In this document: piece by piece, positions 5,869 through 6,131 of the stretch
Layout: each line of letters begins with the position of its first letter
How positions within the stretch are numbered: the first letter of the stretch is position 1
Source of the DNA: an archaeon
GTDB taxonomy: Archaea > Thermoproteota > Nitrososphaeria > Nitrososphaerales > Gagatemarchaeaceae
Assembly (NCBI GenBank): GCA_021822995.1
Contig: JAKAPN010000070.1
Span: 1 to 6,131, forward strand
Length of the DNA: 6,131 bases
Direction: 5' to 3'
Program-made: the position numbers and the translations under genes
Notes under the pieces: model-generated
Told to the model about the DNA's origin: nothing
Database searches by the model: none
The model's input: only the letters and a program-made list of their open reading frames with translations

Positions 5869-6131
5869 GTCTTGCTGCTGGTTTTGGACGACGCAGCTTG
5901 CTGTTCCTAGTGGAAGGGAGCAGCTCACGAGCTGGTTAGCCCCGTTTGACGCTATCACGTGCAGGATGTAGACCTGGCCGGCGGCTGTCGAAGGCACCAG
6001 TGTTAGGTTGGCAGAGCCGAAGCTCAGCTTACCAACGAAGGTAAACTGGACGCATTGGCCCGCCCCCAAAACAAACTGGTGGAACCCAGAGTCCTCTTCC
6101 TGGCCGCTTGCGAGGGCCAACTGGCCCGTGG
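5854..6131 (-). CDS. C-terminal fragment of a probable secreted or pilin-like protein
   Basis: The frame runs off the right edge; 91 C-terminal residues are visible and the in-frame TTG at 6120 is not a credible start. The segment alternates short hydrophobic strands with Gly, Ser and Thr turns: an L-G-A-G-Q turn, then F-T-F-V-G, A-N-L-T-L-V-P, A-A-G-Q-V-Y-I-L-H-V-I-A-S-N-G. This resembles the beta-rich C-terminal domain of archaeal type IV pilin-like or other surface proteins. It has three cysteines, two of them close together (SCSLPLGTASC), and ends in a polar Gln/Asp/Ser tail. The N-terminal class III signal that would prove a pilin lies outside the window, so the function is open. Confidence 0.55.
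   Translation of the reverse strand, partial: TGQLALASGQEEDSGFHQFVLGAGQCVQFTFVGKLSFGSANLTLVPSTAAGQVYILHVIASNGANQLVSCSLPLGTASCVVQNQQQDSQDS

Noticed and set aside
1..6131. CRISPR array, insertion sequence, tRNA or attachment site
   Set aside because: No regularly spaced repeats, transposase motifs, T-loop-like tRNA signature or terminal inverted repeats were seen on reading either strand.

Overview
The window looks archaeal. It carries a thermopsin-family (peptidase A5) secreted acid protease with a PEF-type C-terminal anchor, a gene with a TATA-like box 25-32 bases ahead of its ATG (leaderless layout), a DUF998 membrane protein, and a window-edge fragment that resembles the C-terminal part of an archaeal surface or pilin-like protein. 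Base composition is moderately high in G+C. Thermopsins point to acid-tolerant or thermophilic archaea (Thermoproteota/Nitrososphaeria-type or Thermoplasmatota lineages), but nothing here fixes the taxon. No rRNA, tRNA, CRISPR array, insertion sequence or phage gene was seen.

Layout from left to right. (1) The 3' part of a thermopsin-like protease gene on +, open at the left edge and ending at 1106. (2) Only 13 bases further, and convergent with it, a 2,4-diaminopentanoate dehydrogenase / dihydrodipicolinate reductase-like oxidoreductase on - (1120-2124). (3) A 101-base divergent intergenic region holding a TATA-like box for gene 2 and two near-identical 10-base direct repeats exactly 20 bases apart. 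(4) A six-helix DUF998-type membrane protein on + (2226-2909), followed after 18 bases by (5) a DUF6308-like protein (2928-3941). Its central segment matches the helix-hairpin-helix/Asp spacing of HhH-GPD DNA glycosylases, and its C-terminus has an H-x3-C ... C-x2-C putative zinc site. (6) A short empty stretch (3942-4042). (7) A full-length amidase-signature enzyme on - (4043-5608), very close in its motifs to bacterial peptide amidase (Pam). (8) A 245-base spacer (5609-5853) that is purine-rich on + and contains a weak basic small ORF and a hairpin plus T-tract. (9) The C-terminal end of a probable secreted or pilin-like protein on -, open at the right edge.

How the genes may work together is inference. 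An external acid protease, an amino-acid-type dehydrogenase that releases ammonia, and an amidase that releases ammonia from peptide amides would fit a peptide-using, nitrogen-scavenging life style. However, the genes are not in one operon, so this is a loose theme and not a proven pathway. The least understood part is the DUF998 / HhH-like pair. No clear mobile or defence system is present.
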